Below are positions 1 to 10,170 of a stretch of 64,000 nt of DNA, piece by piece; positions within the stretch are counted from its first letter, which is position 1; the number at the start of each line of letters is the position of its first letter. Source of the stretch: Agapanthus africanus (taxonomy: Eukaryota > Streptophyta > Magnoliopsida > Asparagales > Amaryllidaceae). The stretch is from contig JASDDO010000014.1 of assembly GCA_030015575.1 (NCBI GenBank), positions 168,673,911-168,737,910 of the forward strand. The letters are read 5' to 3'. Position numbers and translations under genes: made by a program. The notes beneath the pieces are model-generated. The model saw only the letters and a program-made list of their open reading frames with translations. It searched no databases and was not told the origin of the DNA.

Positions 1-150
1 GAAAAGCGGCCGCGATCATCCTCGAGTCCCGCCGATACATACACTGAACGGGGTAAGCGGACGGCAGGCGAACCAAAGACCGATCGGCCTCGAAGACCAG
101 CATCAGGAAAGGCACCTACTCTAATGGAGAGAAAGTAAAAAGTATACTGC

Positions 151-438
151 TTCAGGTGGGACGAAGTCCGCAAAATATTCAACAATGCCTTGAACAATGG
201 TTTGCAACCGACTATTCTAAAGAGGCCACATGAAATGAACATGACCGGAAATCCCATATACTGCCCATATCATAAAATGGTAAGTCATTCCATCGAAGAC
301 TGTTATGTCTTCAAAGATTGGTTGGAGAACCAATACAAGGTTGGGAAAACCTCACAGTCTTCGGATATATTGGCAAGCCACAAAGTTACGGTTATCAACA
401 CATCTCCGCCAAGATCAAAGTTCGGGGAGCTGGGTTAA
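151..438 (+). pseudogene. Tat gag C-terminal fragment with variant zinc knuckle
   Basis: An open stretch of about 95 codons with no usable ATG at its left end; it is the tail of a longer frame. It contains the knuckle-like motif CPYHKMVSHSIEDC, spaced C-x2-H-x4-H-x4-C, followed by FKDWLENQY. The same block occurs in the gag of element C, whose motif starts CPYHQTVSH. The spacing equals that of the retroviral CCHC knuckle with the second Cys replaced by His. Similar C-x2-H-x4-H-x4-C motifs are known in plant Tat polyproteins. The frame ends at TAA and no protease follows, so this is a dead fragment. Confidence 0.7.
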
Positions 439-504
439 GCAAACACATATGACCTCCACGTCGTTAAACTGGAAGTGTAAAAAATTTTTTGTGTAAATAA
501 AAAA

Positions 505-1040
505 AAGAGCCGAATGATGGGGCAACTCGCAATAAAAATCAACGAGTAAAATAAAAATGAAAATAAATAGCTGAAATGATGGGGCAACTCGCAATAAAAA
601 TTAGCGAGTAAAAAAATGAAAATAAAGCCGAAATGATAGAGCAATTGCTCAAAAAAATGTATATAAATAAATATTTCAACCCCCTCCAAAGGTGAATGAT
701 GAGTCTCTCATGAAACCATATTTCAATGTTAGCAATGCAGACGCCAACAAAATTTTAAATCCCTGAATATCCCAACGGTGAATGATGAGTCGCTCCTGGT
801 ATCATATTTCAGTGCAGCGATGCAAACGCCAACAAAAATCCAAACCCCCAATATCCTAACGACGAATGATGAGTCACTCCCGGTACCATATTCCAATGCA
901 GCGATGCAGACACCAACCAAAATCCAAACCCCCAAATTCCCAAACGGCGAATGATGAGTCGCTCCCAGTACCATTCCAGTGTTAGTGATACAGACGCCGA
1001 TAAAATTCCAAATTCCCTAAATTCACCCAGCCCTACGGCC
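505..1040 (+). repeat. Two tandem arrays of the Tat 3' non-coding region
   Basis: From about 505 to 660, units contain GGGCAACTCGCAATAAAAA next to an AAATGAT motif. The same array is at 12975-13200 in element B and, inverted, at 24290-24540 in element C. From about 690 to 1010 there are four copies, about 84 bp apart, of a unit with GAATGATGAGTCGCTCC and GCAGCGATGCAGACGCC; the shorter form AATGATGATTCGCTC occurs near 12810. Open frames here are only frame-compatible repeats. Confidence 0.75.
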
Positions 1041-1154
1041 ATTCCCCAAATTGACTAACGCATACAGTCCATGAGCTTAAATAATTCTCATCACACCCAT
1101 GTCTCACCGCAATCACCAGTCCCGCGGTCGGTCTCCCCCCTGGAATTATGCTCC

Positions 1155-1278
1155 ATTTAGAAAGACCCACTCATGTGGCCTCACGATTCTTGAGGAGAAC
1201 AAAGCTTACGAGATCCTCTCGACTCGTAAGAAAACACCTTTGTGGGATCTTTACGACTCATAAGGGAAAAACACACTT
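1155..1278 (+). repeat. Hairpin cassettes (partial array)
   Basis: Short units in which inverted arms (such as ACGAG/CTCGT and TGGG...) flank the near-constant core GATCCTCTCGAC or GATCTTTACGAC, separated by A-rich linkers. They match the larger arrays at 12216-12760 and 38880-39610. The array is cut at 1278 by the Tekay LTR. Confidence 0.65.
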
Positions 1279-3033
1279 TGTAACGACTCTGAAATTATTG
1301 TACAGAAATTTTCTTGTTATTGTACAGAAAAGAGTATTACAGCTTGTGTAAGAATTAAAAGTTATTTTTGTTAAATAAAAGCAAGAAACAGCTTGTAGCT
1401 CACTGGTAAAGCCTCTACACTGCTGTGACATAGCCTGTGCGTTTGATTCCCATCAGACTTAATTATTTTTAGATTTTTTCTTTTTTCTTTTTGAAAGCCC
1501 AAGAGTTGCACGTGCAATACACGGAGAAATGAAAAGTTTCAGAAAAATCAAACATGCGCAAAATGGAGTAAACACATATATACCCACGTGGCACGAATCT
1601 CGAGACAATGCCTTAAGATCCGACAGCCAAAACCCATGATTGGGTCGGCGCCGACGGTCAAGATGAGCCCAAATGGCTCTGTGCTTTGCACACACACCTC
1701 TTCGACTCCCCTTAACTCCCCTGCACTGTTTGATTTTCCTGCAATCAAACAGAGACTCTTCAATTCACTATTTAACACCTTTTTAATTCTTTTTAATCCA
1801 AAATTTTAATTCCCAAACCTTAATTATTCACTATAAATACCACTCCATACCCTAGCTCCCCTCTATCCTGAAAATTTCTAGCAAAATCACCTCAAAAGTT
1901 CCTAAGTGCAAGTGGAGTCAAGTAGAGTTAGCAACCAAGCTCTTTCCATCGAAGAACAAAGCCATTCTGGAGTTCCCGCTATACCACGAAGCCCCCTCCC
2001 TTCTTTCTTACTCTTTTCTCGATATTACCAAGCCGTAAGTCTTGCTCATCTCTTCTTCTTTTCATCTCAATTTATCTTCTAAACATATATCGGTAAAGCG
2101 GAGTTACTTCCGCTACATTTCTTTTTAAACTTAGAACTCCATTTTCCTTTATACATAAGTCAAACTAATTTTACCACCCTACTTGTAACTTTAATTACAA
2201 TCTTTTAGTTCCGAGTTTAATCAAAATTTTCATATGCAACAAACATAAACGATTTTTTCATTAAAATACCTTGAACTTTAGTATAAAACTCTTTTCGATA
2301 ATTGTTTAAACAATACATTTAGGAAAATTTCACGGGGTAACGACCTACCCCACACGCACACTTTGGTTTCATAGCACGATGTCTATATATATATATATAT
2401 ATAGTTGGTTCAAAGAATAGCTTTTACATTAAAATACCACATCTTTTCAAAAAACGGGTTTTTTTAGAGCGGTATTTTGTAATCATTGGCAAATATGCCT
2501 CTACAACTCTTGTTAGGGGACCCGCTAATGGATAGTGCAGATTATCACACATCCTTGGGATAGTAGAGCTAGATGCAGAACTTCTCACGGAGTATTCGAT
2601 CTCGAAAAGAAATAAAATACGGTTTTTAAGAAATGCTACTTTTCTAAACAAAACTAAAATTTTGAAAATTATATAAAATTATAAACTAGTATTTTCAATA
2701 TATTATGAAGCTATATTTTCTAAAATGAAAGATTAAAATGTTAATAAAATACCATCAAGTTATCAAAAAGGGCTAGTTTTCAATAAAATACCATAAACTT
2801 TTAAAAGCTAGGTATTTATTAGTAAAATACCCCAATAATTAAAATACATGCTCATGAAAACCCTAAATATTATAAATCACCCACGAAGTTTATTTTTTAA
2901 ACTATATTAAAATATTTTTTATAAAACCCCCTCGAGATATGTAAAACAATATTTTAAGGACTCTAGTTTAATATAGGTTTATGCGGGATCAAATCACTTG
3001 AGCCCCAGAGAGCCGGAGAAAGTGAGTACTTGC
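1279..3033 (+). repeat. 5' LTR of element D (truncated)
   Basis: Begins TGTAACG like the 3' LTR at 45958 and can be followed against it through the tRNA-like segment, the TATA box (TATAAATA at 1832-1839) and an A/T-rich stretch, up to position 3033, which corresponds to 47219. The last kilobase of the LTR is missing. About 535 bp present here (roughly 2150-2685) is absent from the 3' LTR. A short (TA)n tract lies at 2383-2402. Confidence 0.85.
1389..1461 (+). other. tRNA-like segment inside the D 5' LTR
   Basis: Contains an A-box-like TAGCTCACTGGTAAAGC (1396-1412) and a B-box-like GTTTGATTCC (1441-1450), 45 bp apart start to start, the spacing of a tRNA gene. A T-rich run follows. The acceptor and T stems do not pair convincingly, so it is not a functional tRNA gene. 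The same segment, better preserved, sits at the same place in the 3' LTR, so it is an old part of the LTR and probably derives from a tRNA or SINE. Confidence 0.55.
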
Positions 3034-3258
3034 CGAGACGACCAGCTTTTACAATGACGGTCGAAGAGGCCGAAACGTGCCTCAAGGGCAGAGGAATGTG
3101 CCTCCGGCGAGGAGGAATGTACCGAGACAACAGGCTTTTACAATGACGGTCGAGGAGGCCGAAACCATAGGACAAGACATCACTGGTAAAATCTCCCATC
3201 CTTTCAATCTTTCAATTCTTGTGTATCGTTATACTTTTCCTATATCTAAACACAACCT
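3034..3258 (+). pseudogene. Gag-protease junction fragment of element D
   Basis: The frame reads FTMTVEEAETIGQDITGKI, which resembles the segment just before the aspartic protease in Tekay/Del polyproteins (an acidic 'EEAE' stretch followed by 'VVTGTI'-like residues). It stops at 3258, where element B inserted. The reading continues at 42493 with the protease active-site region. A segment of about 50 bp (3030-3078) is repeated at 3120-3168. The fragment abuts the truncated LTR, so PBS and most of gag are deleted. Confidence 0.65.
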
Positions 3259-6064
3259 TGTTCCCGTAAAAATTTTCGGCCAAGAGCTATTTGTTCCCTT
3301 ATAACCCTTATAAAAAAAGGAGAGAAGAAAGAGGAAAAGAATTTACAGTTGGACATCACGTGTTAAACACGTGAGCGCTTAGATGCAAAGCATATGAGCG
3401 CTGAAAGAAAATAACAAAGGGACAAACAGGCCTCACGCGTAAAACACGTGAGCGCTCATATGCAATTCATATGAGCGCTGAACATAAATAACCAAGGGCC
3501 AAACAGACATCACGTGTTAAACATGTAGGCGCTCATATGCAAAACATATGAGCGAATAAAATAAACCTAAAGGGCCAAATAGGCCTCACGTGTAAAACAC
3601 GTGAGCACTCATATGCAAAGCGTATAAGCGCTGAATATAAATCACCAATGGCCAAATAGGCCTCACGTGTTAAACACGTGAGCGCTCATATGCTTATATG
3701 AGCACAGAAAATAAACAGATCAAAACCCATACTAGGGGTCACGTGTTAAACACGTGAGTTCTGTTGCTGCACCGCAATTTAAAACGCTACTATCAAATTC
3801 TAGAATTAAATTCTATTTGGGAAATATTTTTCTGGTCTTGTTAAACTAAAAAGATATGATAGAATAAAATTCAAATCTTGTTAAAACTAACAAAATATTT
3901 ATAATCTTGTTAAACAAATAAGAAATCTTCTCTGTTAAATAGAAAGCCTTTGGATTAAAAATCCAATGGTGAATAAAATTCACCGATTGATCTAAAAAAT
4001 CATGAAATCAATCAAGATCTCTCAATGAGAGATTCTCTCAACAAATTGATTTTTTCCTTCTCCTATAAATCGGAGCAAGGAGATTAAATCTAAAAAAGAG
4101 AAGAAAAAATAACCCCATAAGATATGAGAAAACAAAAAAAGAGGAGTAGTTCTTTTTTAAGAAAAGAAACCCTAAGTAAGAAGAAAAATCTAGAGATCAT
4201 TTTATCTCTTCTTCACCGCTCCAAGAGTTTAACTCTATAAAAAAAAGAACTTAGTTCTTCCTCTAGTTGAGGTCTACAGAAGCAGATCTCCCCACAAGCT
4301 GAGAATTTAATTCTCATCAGGGAGATTCTGTCGTGCAGACTCAAAACTGAGAGGAAAGAACTAAGTCTGAAGAATTTAATTATTCCCAAAGATATAGGAA
4401 TTTAATTCCTCTGATAAAACTAGGGTTTAACCCTGCATAAGAATTTAATTCTTATAAAATAAGGGACATGAAATTCTCAAAACTAAGATTAAGATCCCCA
4501 TGCATATAAATGAAACGATTAGCGTTCAACGCTATCACAACAGATCACGTGTTCCCACGTGAGCACCTCTGAGAAACGAAAGGAACAACTGACATCGCCT
4601 CACGTGATCCCACGTGACCCCCTAATAGTTCTTAGCACTTTCAAAAGGAAAAGGGGAATAAATCAAAGACAGTTCCCATTTTGGGGCGCCTCACGTGATC
4701 CCACGTGACCCCCTAATAGTTCTTAGAAAAAAAGGGAATAAATAAAAGACAGTTCTCATTTTGGAGCGCCTCACGTGATTTCACATGAACCTCTAATAGT
4801 GATTAGCACTTTCAAAAGAAAAAGGGGGATAAATCCAAAGACAGTTCCCATTTTGGGGCGTCTCACGTGATCCCACATGACCCCCAATAGTGCTTATCAC
4901 TTATAAAAGAAAAAGGGAATAAACCCAAAGAATCAATGCCCAATTCTCAGGTGCCTCACGTGCTACATGTGAGCACTCCAAATTTCAGTGTTTAACACTG
5001 TTTTAGAGCCTCACGTGGGAGCACGTGAGCGCCAAGCAGATATTAGTGTTTAACACTGTGAGAGGCCAACCTTAGCCCAAATTAGCCAAGTCTTCTGAGA
5101 CCAAAACCCTTTTGATCACTAATCAACCTAGCCCTCCTATGCTCAGTTCTCCCCAAATCGATCTTAGTTCCAAAGATGACCAATGAACTCCTAACATATG
5201 GTATCTAAAATGATGTTCATTCCACTATGATCTCTCCCTTCAATCTGGAATCCGGTTCAAGGGTACATCTCTTCATACCTCTGATACATGTAGTTATAAT
5301 TCTTCAACGTCTTCAAAGAGGTGGGGGGTCCCGACAACCAACAGCTCTTTGGTGCATTCCCAAACCTATGAGCACATCTCAATGGACCGCAACGTCCTTA
5401 AACTAGCTTTGGACCGCAACGTCCTTAAACTAGATATGGACTGTAACGTTCTTAAACTAAACCCTCACCCAAAAAATGGTGATCTACGGACCGTAACGTC
5501 CCTAAACTAAAACGATAGAGCCCAAATGCTCTTTTGTTGGATCAAAAATGATCCCAAACCCCCGTTAAGTAGATCTTAGTCCAATATCGGCCTAACGTAT
5601 CCTTAACAAACATTTAAGTTAATCTTAATCTTAAACAAGGTTAACGATCCTTAAATCAAACCAAACCCAGATCTAAGAATATGCGGATTTGGACTAATCC
5701 ACGCCCTACAGGCGACAACATAAATTAGTTTCCGTACAATCCATGGGCAACCAAAAATAAAACCAACATACACGACATGAAGTGGCCTTTTGGAGAAGGA
5801 GAAAGTGGTTACAGCGATGTGGTAACGTAACTAACTGCAGGGGCTTGCGCCTGCAGGGAAGAACGTCCCCACAATCAAAAACCCTTCGCCGATGAGGGGG
5901 AATCTGACGAAGTCTGCTACAACGGCCACATCCGTCCAAACCACTGATGCACGGTGCTATAAATTAACTTGGCATCTTTAGAGGGGTGTGCAGATAAATC
6001 CAAATAGCATCTGGCCCCAAATTCAGGTAAGACGTTTGCCTTCCCCGGCTTTCGGCGGTAAACA
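3259..6064 (+). repeat. 5' LTR of element B, palindrome-rich
   Basis: 2806 bp. It carries many short perfect palindromes: TCACGTG-TTAAA-CACGTGA (3356-3374 and several repeats), CATATG-containing ones, GAATT/AATTC types, and CACGTG pairs at 4550-5040. A TATA-like TATAAAT lies at 4074-4080 within CTCCTATAAATCGGAG. GGACCGCAACGTCC units lie at 5390-5500. In reverse complement the right third matches the left third of the C LTR, showing that B and C are one family in opposite orientation. Confidence 0.9.
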
Positions 6065-6090
6065 AATTCCGGTACGCCCGGTGGGACCTT
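6065..6090 (+). promoter_or_regulatory. Primer-binding site region of element B
   Basis: Directly after the LTR end comes ATTCCGGTACGCCCGGTGG. Element C has the near-identical CTGGCACGCCCGGTGG at the equivalent place, so this is the conserved tRNA-primer site of the family. I cannot assign the tRNA by eye. Confidence 0.65.
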
Positions 6091-6206
6091 TTCCTCTTTC
6101 CACTCCACACTTCGTGTGTCGTGTTTTTCCGCGATCAAATTATTGTGGTATATATGTTTGTGGTTGCCCTTGGGTGATGGGATACTGAAGCCGGTGTTTC
6201 GTCTCT

Positions 6207-6533
6207 ATGAAGAATGGTCTTTGCTTCCACCCTAGCAACTCAGGCTCTGACATATCTGGTGGAGTCAAGTATGGGCCACTTGCAGCCTCAAATCTCTGTA
6301 ATCCGGCTCTTCGAGAAATCAACGGGCTTATCTTTGGGTTGATACTCCCACCTCCCACCCTCGGTGCCTCAACGCCGATGGAGGAAGCCCGGTGCAAGTC
6401 TGTCTTCCACAGGCTGGTTCCCCAAGCTGCAGCTTTGCCGACGGAATCAGTCCTCAAACAACTGGCACCTGCCAAGGACCAAGGTCGACGCAGGGGGCAG
6501 AATATTCAAGCTCTCAAAGGAAACATGGGGTAG
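6207..6533 (+). pseudogene. ORF1-like remnant upstream of gag (element B)
   Basis: A 108-codon frame that shares landmarks with the ORF upstream of gag in element C: SGGVKYGPLAAS (C has SGGIAYGPQAAS), a PPPT motif and one KSVFHRL copy of the SVFxRL repeat. It is cut short after one such repeat, whereas the C version has four. No catalytic motif is seen and the function is unknown. It sits between PBS and gag, like the extra ORF1 known from some Tat elements such as Ogre. Confidence 0.55.
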
Positions 6534-6996
6534 GTTCGGCAAAATCCTGAAGCTAATCAAATCCAGGCCGTAAGAAATGGTCGACGTCGATATCGGCATC
6601 ATATAAAATGAGCTGGGGGCAGTTCTCCGTATGGTTCTGTTTCGACCCCAGTGGTGGATGTTGTTGTTCCAATTGAGAACAACTTCAAACTGTTGCGAAG
6701 GGTCAGAAAAAATTCTCCCACCACAATATTGAAGAAATCTCCGTAGCCCGTGGAGATCCCACAAGAGCAGAAACCAGTTCGCTCCCTATAACAACTTTCA
6801 TCATCTATATATAAGGTGTGGAAGCAGGTGAAGGACTCAGTCGTCGTCTGCGGCTCTTGCTCTAAACGTCAGCCAAATTCTAACAAATCCCCTTTCAAAT
6901 TCAAGGGGATTCATCCCAAGACGGATCCTGATACAGCGGTTCCTCCCAAAACCAAAGCGGCTTTTCATATAAAAAAAGAGGCCTAATAAAGCTCAA

Positions 6997-8094
6997 GTGT
7001 CCGAAACAAACTCCAAAGGCCAAAACTCCAAACACCCCAAGCCTGGGGGCACGGTAGTTCACATAGTATATGTGGTGAATTCCAAAGATGAAGTTCGAGC
7101 TTCTACTAGTTACCGACCTCAAACTTGGTTCCTGACAAAAGTTCAGCTGCAACGTGAAAAGCTGCAGGAGATACTCGCTCAGGCGGCAGCAAACGTTAAT
7201 CTATCGCCTAAGAAAAATCCCGAGGACGCACCCGAAGAAAGAGTAGAGAAGGAATCGGATATTGATTTTCTAAAGCGCGCTCTAAAAAAGAGAGATGAAG
7301 AAGTGGCAGAAATGTCCACTAAAATGAACCAAATGGCCCTTCTGATTCAGAATATGGCTGGAATGATGGTTCAATCGGAACCACTGGCAGATGAACCGCC
7401 GGTAGTCAGTCTTAAAGATAAGGATGGCATTTCAAATCTTCTGCAAACCTCATCAACGGCTGAGGAGGAAATGATTCCTAAAAGAAAAGCTGGACACACA
7501 TATCACTCAGCAAGTCAAAACTCACTATGCCAGTGAAGCATCAAATAGGCCAATCAAGACTAGTCGACCGTATCCGGCATGCTACGATCAAATACAGTAC
7601 CCGCTAGAATACATACTTCCGACTCCACATATACAAAGGAACTGGGAATCCTCGCCAGCACATTGCGCGATTTAAATCCATGTGCGGCAATTCTGGAGGA
7701 AATGGCATACTACTCCTCCGACAGTTCGTCAGCGTTCTGGCGGGCATCGCCTTCGAATGGTATGCGGAACTCCTAAATGATTTCGTGAAGAGCTTCGACG
7801 AAATGGATATGCTCTTTTGTCAGGGATTCGCTAATGAGAATGAGCATACTACCATGACGGCGCTGGTCAACGAAAGGGTTAGACCGAATGAGACTTAGGT
7901 TCAATATGTTACCCGATGGAGAAATCTCTGGTCAAATGCGAGCAACGCATCGATGAAGTTGCAGCCATAAGAATGCTCATAGCCACACTTGACCCAAATT
8001 CAAAGGCATTCCCGACCTTCCAAGAAATCATGGATAAAATGGCTCGATTGGATCAAATGGGTCAAGACTCTCTCTCATCCGATGATGACGAGTG
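6997..8094 (+). pseudogene. Tat gag, frameshifted (element B)
   Basis: The first part (6997-7536) is a 179-codon frame with an acidic/basic coiled-coil-like stretch ending in MNQMALLIQNMAGMM, matching the N-terminal half of the C gag. The capsid-like core continues in other frames (7680-7898 and onward) with LLRQFV, AFEWYAEL and a stretch like 'RVRPNET-VQY', broken by a TAG near 7896 and by frameshifts. It ends near RLDQMGQDS. The knuckle that follows in C is absent; 3'-type repeats start instead. Gag would package element RNA; this copy cannot make a full protein. Confidence 0.75.
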
Positions 8095-9130
8095 AAAAGC
8101 GGAGGCAAGATGGCATTTGTCGTCTACGCTCAACAAAAATAAGCGGCTCTGAAGCAACCTGTCGCCAAAATAGCGACGGCGTGGGTACTCGTTCCCCCCG
8201 AGATATACACAGGGGGCATATTTCTCACTGGCGGAAGAATCTTTATGTAGAATGGTCCTTTCTTCTCAAAGGAAAGGATGGATATTAAGGAGCCTACAAA
8301 CAGGTCCTACAATCTAGTAGAATACCACACTAAAAAAACGGTACGTTCATAAGCAAAATGGGCACGGATGAAAAACCGAAAGGGTGCCATGAGTAAAAAC
8401 AGTAGGACTGCCGGCGAGCTTGTGAAAACCCGGAAGGGCGCAATCTCGTTTAAAAAAAACAAAAAAAGGGTACGTCCACAAGCAAGATGGGCAAGGATGA
8501 AAACCCGAAAGGGCGCCGTGAGTAAAAATGGCAGAACTGCCGGCGAGCTTGTGAAAACCCGGAAGGGCGCAATCTCGTTAAAATAAATACACTTACGAGA
8601 TCCTCATGACTCGTGAGGAGAATCCTCCCTGTAAGACCCTCACGGCTCATAGGATTCAGAAGACCTGTTCTTAAGCCGTCATATCTCTCAAATTGCCCTA
8701 CAGGCGATCCTTACTGACCCTTGTATACAATCCAGGGGCACGAATAAATATTTCTTTGCCAAGTTCTACAAATGGAAAGAAATATCCCCATATGGTGAAT
8801 AACACTTGTAGGTCTTCTCGACTTATAATGAGAAAACACTCTTGGAAGATCCTTACGACTTATAAGAGAAGACATCACTTAGGAATCCCCATGATTCTTA
8901 AGGAGAAAATATGCCTACGAGATCCTCACGACTCGTAGGGAGAAAACCCTTTATGAGGCCCTTACGGCTCATAAAGTAAAAGTCTTAGTCCACAGGATCT
9001 TAACCCTGTCTACTAAGCCACCTTTGTCCAAATCGACAGAGGCAAATGATGATTCGCTCCTGACACTATCCCAGTTGTAGCGATATCGATGCCTAAACAG
9101 GTGTCAAACTCCAAATCAACCTCTCCGGTA
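8095..9130 (+). repeat. 3' non-coding repeat block between gag and RNase H (element B)
   Basis: Where protease and RT belong, B carries repeats that normally follow integrase: two copies of a unit with AACCCGAAAGGGCGC and GCCGGCGAGCTTGTGAAAA (8320-8590), hairpin cassettes (8590-8990), and the AATGATGATTCGCTCC unit (9045-9120). The same order occurs at 11960-12900. This is a module duplication or template switch that removed protease and RT. Open frames here are not genes. Confidence 0.75.
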
Positions 9131-9153
9131 AATGTCGTCCCTACAACCATCTA

Positions 9154-9719
9154 ATGAAGAAGGGGACCCCGTTCGTCTGGGATCAGAAATGCCAAAGTAC
9201 ACGGGAAGAAATCAACCAATACCTTCAGAATCCGTCGGTACTGATTGCTCCGGTCAAGGGAAATCCCCTCATCCTGTACACAACAGCCCTTGAATGTTCT
9301 TTAGGCGCGCTATGGGCACAGGAGAACGACCAGGGGAAGGAGAGAGCTCTCTAGTATTTGAGTCGAGTTCTTCTGGGGGCAGAAAACAACTACTCCCTTA
9401 TTGAAAAACATTGCCTGGCACTGATCTTCGCGATGACGTAGCTTCGACATTATGCCTTGGCACATGAGGTCCATCTCATATCAAAGGTGGATCCTCTCGA
9501 ATATTTGATGTCGAGAGCTATACTAACAAGAAGGCTCGCTAAATGGGCCCTCCTCTTAATGAAGTTCTCGATAATGTATCGACCCTTCAGGGCAGTGAAA
9601 GGCCAAGCCATTGCCGACTTTCTTGCTGAACACCCGATACCAGCCGACTCTCCCTTAAATCGCGAATTTCTAGATGAACACGTGTTCGACGCCATCGACA
9701 GGGAAAATGAAGGAAAATA
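9154..9719 (+). pseudogene. Degenerate RNase H (element B)
   Basis: Begins inside the RT-RNase H connection (KGTPFVWDQKCQ) and runs through the classical RNase H, with stops near 9353 and 9438. The first strand reads LYTTALE, without the Asp usually found there. Loss of catalytic residues in this first RNase H fits the known pattern in Tat elements, where a second archaeal-type RNase H follows. It continues past IADFLAEHPIPADSP and ends at a stop at 9719. The RT fingers and palm are missing. Confidence 0.75.
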
Positions 9720-10162
9720 ATGTCCAATGGGAACTCTACTTCGACGGAGCGTCCTCCTTGAAGAAGCGAAGGCACAATACCCCCATAATCAAAGCTGGCG
9801 TAGGCCTTATCTTCGTGACTCCACAAAGAGGGATAATGCGTTTTACCCTTTCCTTAACGGAGCCAAGAACAAACAACGTAGCGGAATATGAACCTTTGAT
9901 AACAAGTCTTGAGATCGCTGTCGACATGGGAATAAAAAACCTCCTCATAAATGGAGACTCCCAGCTGGTCGTTAGCCAAGTAAATGGCGACTATCAGACG
10001 TGCAAGCCAGAGTTGGTAAAATATTGCGAGAGACTGCAGCAATTGTTGACACAAATCCCCTCTTACATTCTAGAAAGCATTCCGCGTGCAGAGAATAGCA
10101 CGGCAGATGCATTAGCCAAGCTCGCTAAAAAAAACTGGCCGACGAAAACCTCGATGACGTAA
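9674..10162 (+). pseudogene. Archaeal-type RNase H (aRNH) of element B
   Basis: The second RNase H, diagnostic of the Tat lineage. Motifs in order: ELYFDGASS (catalytic Asp), NNVAEYEPL (catalytic Glu), INGDSQLVVSQV (Asp) and TADALAKLA (Asp). The listed start is only the open frame's start; the domain begins near 9735. It is out of frame with the preceding RNase H because of an indel near 9720, and a stop at 10162 separates it from integrase. In the parent enzyme this domain would degrade RNA in RNA-DNA hybrids during reverse transcription. Confidence 0.8.
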
Positions 10163-10170
10163 GGATCATT

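Larger units (their letters stand above)
1..1278 (+). mobile_element. Truncated Tat-lineage Ty3/Gypsy fragment
   Basis: This block is a remnant of the same family as elements B and C further right. It holds the end of a gag region, then directly the tandem repeats and hairpin cassettes that lie downstream of integrase in those elements, so protease, RT, RNase H and integrase are missing. The left end is cut by the window. The right end stops abruptly at 1278, where the Tekay-type LTR begins, inside a hairpin cassette. The matching rest of the cassette is not found beyond the far end of that Tekay element. Confidence 0.7.

Noticed and set aside
1-30. NotI-like GCGGCCGC and XhoI-like CTCGAG near the window start, suggesting cloning vector.
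   Set aside because: No other vector sequence follows, and the surrounding bases run into a Tat gag fragment.
1389-1461. A functional tRNA gene.
   Set aside because: A and B boxes are present but the stems do not pair, and the segment is duplicated with the LTR.
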